64,000 bases of DNA from Rhea pennata (taxonomy: Eukaryota > Chordata > Aves > Rheiformes > Rheidae). Made by a program: the position numbers and the translations under genes. Below, in pieces: positions 63,401 through 64,000 of this stretch; the stretch's first letter is position 1; each line of letters starts with the position of its first letter. The stretch lies in the NCBI RefSeq assembly GCF_028389875.1, contig NC_084670.1, positions 12,371,383 through 12,435,382 on the forward strand, written 5' to 3'. The notes beneath the pieces are model-generated. The model did no database searches, was not told the DNA's origin, and saw only the letters and a program-made list of their open reading frames with translations.

Positions 63401-63964
63401 ATTTCCTGCTGTAGCCACTGTCTTTCTTTTTCCTCTGTTCTTGAACCCTTGGAGCTTACAAAACCCATGCAAGAGCTGGTCCTTTCAGGTATTCTTAAAT
63501 TCAAATTGAACACACTGTTTGGTAGCACACACTATGTCTTTAACGGAAAATCTCATCTCTGATGAGAAGTTACACAGATGTCTTTGTAAAACATAGTTAA
63601 TTAAAACTGAAGTCCACAGAGGTTACAAAAAAAAAAAAAAAAAAAAAAAAAGCCTTCAGATAAATGGGGCAGGCATGCAGAGAAATTCTCCTCAGCTCAA
63701 AACATGGCAAATAACTGCGGTATCTGCCCACCACTTTTAATTAAGTGACCTTCATAATGCCAAGTAAGTGTTCTTACCACTTTCTCTTTGTAAACAATGT
63801 ATTTCAGCCACTTGAAATCCTGCCATTTGAATCCCGCCAGAACAAATAGCGAATCCTTCTCATACTGCTCCATTTTCTGGATTGCACCTTCAGGATATGT
63901 GATCCGGAGAGTTGTCTTGCCACCCACATCTTTTTCAAAGCCCTTTACTGGAGCCGAGTTCAGC
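15382..63964 (-). CDS. ST3GAL3: ST3 beta-galactoside alpha-2,3-sialyltransferase 3, last four coding exons (partial gene)
   Basis: Coding exons in the window are 63964-63778, 42709-42563, 30467-30321 and 15471-15382, giving 189 C-terminal residues plus one split codon, about half of the 375-residue human protein. ST3GAL3 is a type II Golgi membrane enzyme of family GT29. It transfers sialic acid from CMP-Neu5Ac in alpha-2,3 linkage to galactose, mainly on type 1 Gal-beta-1,3-GlcNAc chains, and contributes to sialyl-Lewis epitopes. The window holds the end of sialyl motif L (from [15 protein letters not shown]), all of motif S ([25 protein letters not shown], with its disulphide Cys), motif III (HYYE) and motif VS (HNIQRE, H-X4-E). 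Identity with human is high across every exon and all splice phases fit. The N-terminal cytosolic tail, membrane anchor and stem are off the right edge. ARTN follows on the same strand, as in mammals. Confidence 0.97.
20980..21380. repeat. Old interspersed repeat, family not assigned
   Basis: The text resembles a degenerate interspersed repeat I recognise from reptile and bird genomes, with phrases such as TTTTGTATCATCACAAATTC and AACTTCCAGTCTCCCATTC that echo its usual order. A second segment with the same flavour lies at about 44,030-44,760. The family name, orientation and exact ends cannot be fixed by eye. Confidence 0.35.
22920..23880. promoter_or_regulatory. Candidate intronic cis-regulatory element
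   Basis: This stretch differs from neighbouring intron in texture: no simple repeats and a high density of recognisable binding-site words. These include CAGGTG E-box, AACAAAG (SOX/TCF-like), TTAATTTAAAATGC (homeodomain-like), GGATTATT, CTATTGTTTGTG, GATAAG and ATGCAAAT (octamer-like, near 23,766). Such composition is typical of conserved noncoding enhancers. The call is inference; the target gene is unknown. Confidence 0.3.
28298..28320 (+). repeat. T-rich homopolymer tract
   Basis: About 23 bases of T interrupted by a single CC. Simple low-complexity sequence within the ST3GAL3 intron. Confidence 0.85.
30321..30467 (-). CDS. ST3GAL3: ST3GAL3 coding exon, sialyl motif S and motif III
   Basis: The exon encodes 49 residues, [15 protein letters not shown] to [13 protein letters not shown]. 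It carries sialyl motif S, including the Cys in [12 protein letters not shown] that pairs with a motif L Cys in family members, and motif III HYYE. Acceptor TTTCCTCTCAG (AG at 30469-30468) and donor GAG followed by GTAAGG (GT at 30320-30319) are both textbook, and both ends are phase 0. Human reads [18 protein letters not shown] where this reads [18 protein letters not shown]. Confidence 0.97.
30565..30748 (-). mobile_element. CR1 LINE 3' fragment (truncated)
   Basis: Read on the minus strand, this is the CR1 ORF2 3' end: AATATGAGGAAAAACTTCTTTACTGTGAGAGT in pieces, then CAGATTGCCCAGAGAGGTTGTGGAGTCTCC, then GGTGACCCTGCTTGAGCAGGTGGGTTGACTAGATGATTTCC. These are successive diagnostic segments of the avian CR1 consensus. 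It is truncated at the 5' end and lacks the terminal GATTCTGTG repeats. A GGCC-type change has broken the reading frame. Confidence 0.88.
33319..33335. repeat. GCAT tetranucleotide microsatellite
   Basis: About four GCAT units, following a short GT run. A small simple repeat in the ST3GAL3 intron. Confidence 0.75.
37301..37312. repeat. TA dinucleotide microsatellite
   Basis: Six TA units followed by a T run. A short simple repeat. Confidence 0.8.
42563..42709 (-). CDS. ST3GAL3: ST3GAL3 coding exon, linker to motif S
   Basis: The exon encodes 49 residues, [15 protein letters not shown] to [10 protein letters not shown]. Acceptor TTGTTACCAG (AG at 42711-42710) has a strong pyrimidine tract upstream; the donor is GGG followed by GTAGGT (GT at 42562-42561). 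Both ends are phase 0. It includes [10 protein letters not shown], a segment strongly conserved in ST3GAL3 that leads into sialyl motif S. Confidence 0.97.
44030..44760. repeat. Old interspersed repeat, family not assigned
   Basis: A long degenerate segment containing CTGGGGTAGATTTGCCTGGG, GGCACAATGGTAGCAACTATCCAGTCC and ATGAGAAGTACCCCTTAGGC. These occur in the same order as in an interspersed repeat common in turtles, crocodilians and birds. It likely belongs to the same family as the segment near 21,000. Exact ends, strand and name are undetermined. Confidence 0.45.
45440..45457. repeat. A homopolymer (18)
   Basis: Uninterrupted run of adenines on the plus strand. No recognisable retroposon body precedes it. 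Confidence 0.9.
46130..46145. repeat. T homopolymer (16)
   Basis: Uninterrupted run of thymines on the plus strand, with no recognisable retroposon body beside it. Confidence 0.9.
47981..48310 (+). mobile_element. CR1 LINE 3' end (5'-truncated)
   Basis: The plus strand carries the last 80 or so codons of CR1 ORF2, including [49 protein letters not shown] and [16 protein letters not shown]. It is followed by the diagnostic 3' untranslated end GGGTTGGACTAGATGATCTCC, CAGAGGTCCCTTCCAACC and a terminal TCTGTGATTCTGT. The reverse transcriptase and endonuclease parts are missing. The well-preserved reading frame suggests a fairly young copy. Orientation is opposite to the ST3GAL3 host gene. Confidence 0.95.
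52119..52141. repeat. A homopolymer (23)
   Basis: Uninterrupted run of adenines on the plus strand. The preceding 100 bases show no recognisable gene or SINE body. Confidence 0.9.
54905..54919. repeat. A homopolymer (15)
   Basis: Uninterrupted run of adenines on the plus strand. Confidence 0.9.
57823..57842. repeat. GAG/GGA trinucleotide run
   Basis: Six to seven GGA units on the plus strand. A short purine-rich microsatellite. Confidence 0.8.
61720..62330 (+). mobile_element. Degenerate CR1-like LINE fragment
   Basis: Several words follow the order of the CR1 ORF2 C-terminal half: ATTACAGAGGACACTAAGCTGG (matching the FADDTKL region), then GCAAATTGGAGAAATGATCTGG, then GACAATCCAAAGGGCAACTTGAATAAGAGAGCTGGAAAACATCACCTAC in pieces, then GGAACATTCAAGTAACC. 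Stops and indels break every frame, so it is an old copy. Boundaries are approximate. Confidence 0.5.
63627..63651. repeat. A homopolymer (25)
   Basis: Longest adenine run in the window, 127 bases from the donor of the motif L exon of ST3GAL3 (downstream on the minus strand, where it reads as T). Not recognisably the tail of a retroposon. Confidence 0.9.
63778..63964 (-). CDS. ST3GAL3: ST3GAL3 coding exon, end of sialyl motif L
   Basis: Acceptor CCCTGCAG (AG at 63966-63965) opens the exon with one base completing an Arg codon from the previous exon. There follow 62 residues, [18 protein letters not shown] to KYIVYKEKV. The start finishes sialyl motif L, which binds CMP-sialic acid. The donor is GTG followed by GTAAGAAC (GT at 63777-63776), phase 0. 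Only a few conservative differences from human are visible (for example [10 protein letters not shown] for AMQRPEQYER). Confidence 0.97.
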
Positions 63965-64000
63965 CTGCAGGGCAACCAGAGAAGACACTGTCACAGATTC
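63965..64000 (-). other. ST3GAL3: ST3GAL3 upstream intron (edge)
   Basis: Acceptor side of the next upstream ST3GAL3 intron. The minus strand reads a pyrimidine-rich TCTTCTCTGGTTGCCCTGCAG before the exon. The intron and the 5' half of the gene continue off the right edge. Confidence 0.8.

Larger units (their letters stand above)
42710..63777 (-). other. ST3GAL3: ST3GAL3 intron (21.1 kb)
   Basis: This is the largest intron in the window, between the motif L exon and the 42.6 kb exon. It contains an old unassigned repeat (about 44,030-44,760), A/T homopolymers (42,798, 45,440, 46,130, 52,119, 54,905, 63,627), a plus-strand CR1 3' end (47,981-48,310), a GAG-rich run (57,823) and a degenerate CR1-like stretch (about 61,720-62,330). 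No nested gene or alternative exon with protein similarity was recognised on either strand. Confidence 0.8.

Noticed and set aside
1-64000. CRISPR arrays, tRNA or rRNA genes, endogenous viral genes, prokaryotic-type operons
   Set aside because: None seen. There are no regularly spaced direct repeats, no cloverleaf-like tRNA and no gag/pol/env-type reading frames.

Overview
This 64 kb window is vertebrate nuclear DNA, almost certainly from a bird. Protein-coding sequence is cut into short exons with GT-AG introns of 0.1 to 21 kb. Interspersed repeats include CR1 LINE fragments with the typical avian CR1 3' end. A very GC- and CpG-rich left end (about 330-8,160) gives way to AT-richer intronic DNA. 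The species cannot be fixed from the sequence alone.

Three genes are supported, all on the minus strand, so they read from right to left. ST3GAL3 (beta-galactoside alpha-2,3-sialyltransferase 3) contributes its last four coding exons (63,964 down to 15,382) and a 3' UTR ending near 14,085; its earlier exons lie beyond the right edge. ARTN (artemin, a GDNF-family ligand) is complete as three coding exons at 3,144-1,990, with a 3' UTR ending near 1,395. IPO13 (importin-13) contributes only its first coding exon (997-932), its promoter and part of intron 1; the rest is off the left edge. The order and orientation ST3GAL3, ARTN, IPO13 match human 1p34.1, which supports all three calls.

Layout: 1-931 IPO13 intron 1; 932-1,390 IPO13 exon 1 and CpG-island promoter; 1,395-1,989 ARTN 3' UTR; 1,990-3,149 ARTN coding exons; 3,150-14,080 GC-rich ARTN upstream DNA with two candidate noncoding first exons, then sequence without a recognisable gene; 14,085-15,381 ST3GAL3 3' UTR; 15,382-63,964 ST3GAL3 exons with introns of 14.8, 12.1 and 21.1 kb; 63,965-64,000 the next upstream ST3GAL3 intron. 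The introns hold two clear CR1 fragments, one degenerate CR1-like stretch, two pieces of an old unassigned repeat, several A/T homopolymers and one stretch that reads like a conserved regulatory element.

The genes are not a functional pathway. ST3GAL3 is a Golgi glycosyltransferase, ARTN a secreted neurotrophic factor acting through GFRalpha3/RET, and IPO13 a nuclear transport receptor. What they share is conserved synteny. I found no mobile defence system, CRISPR array, viral gene or other undescribed system. The most interesting parts are the intact ARTN gene in extreme GC context, with introns that stay open in frame, and its possible alternative promoters.
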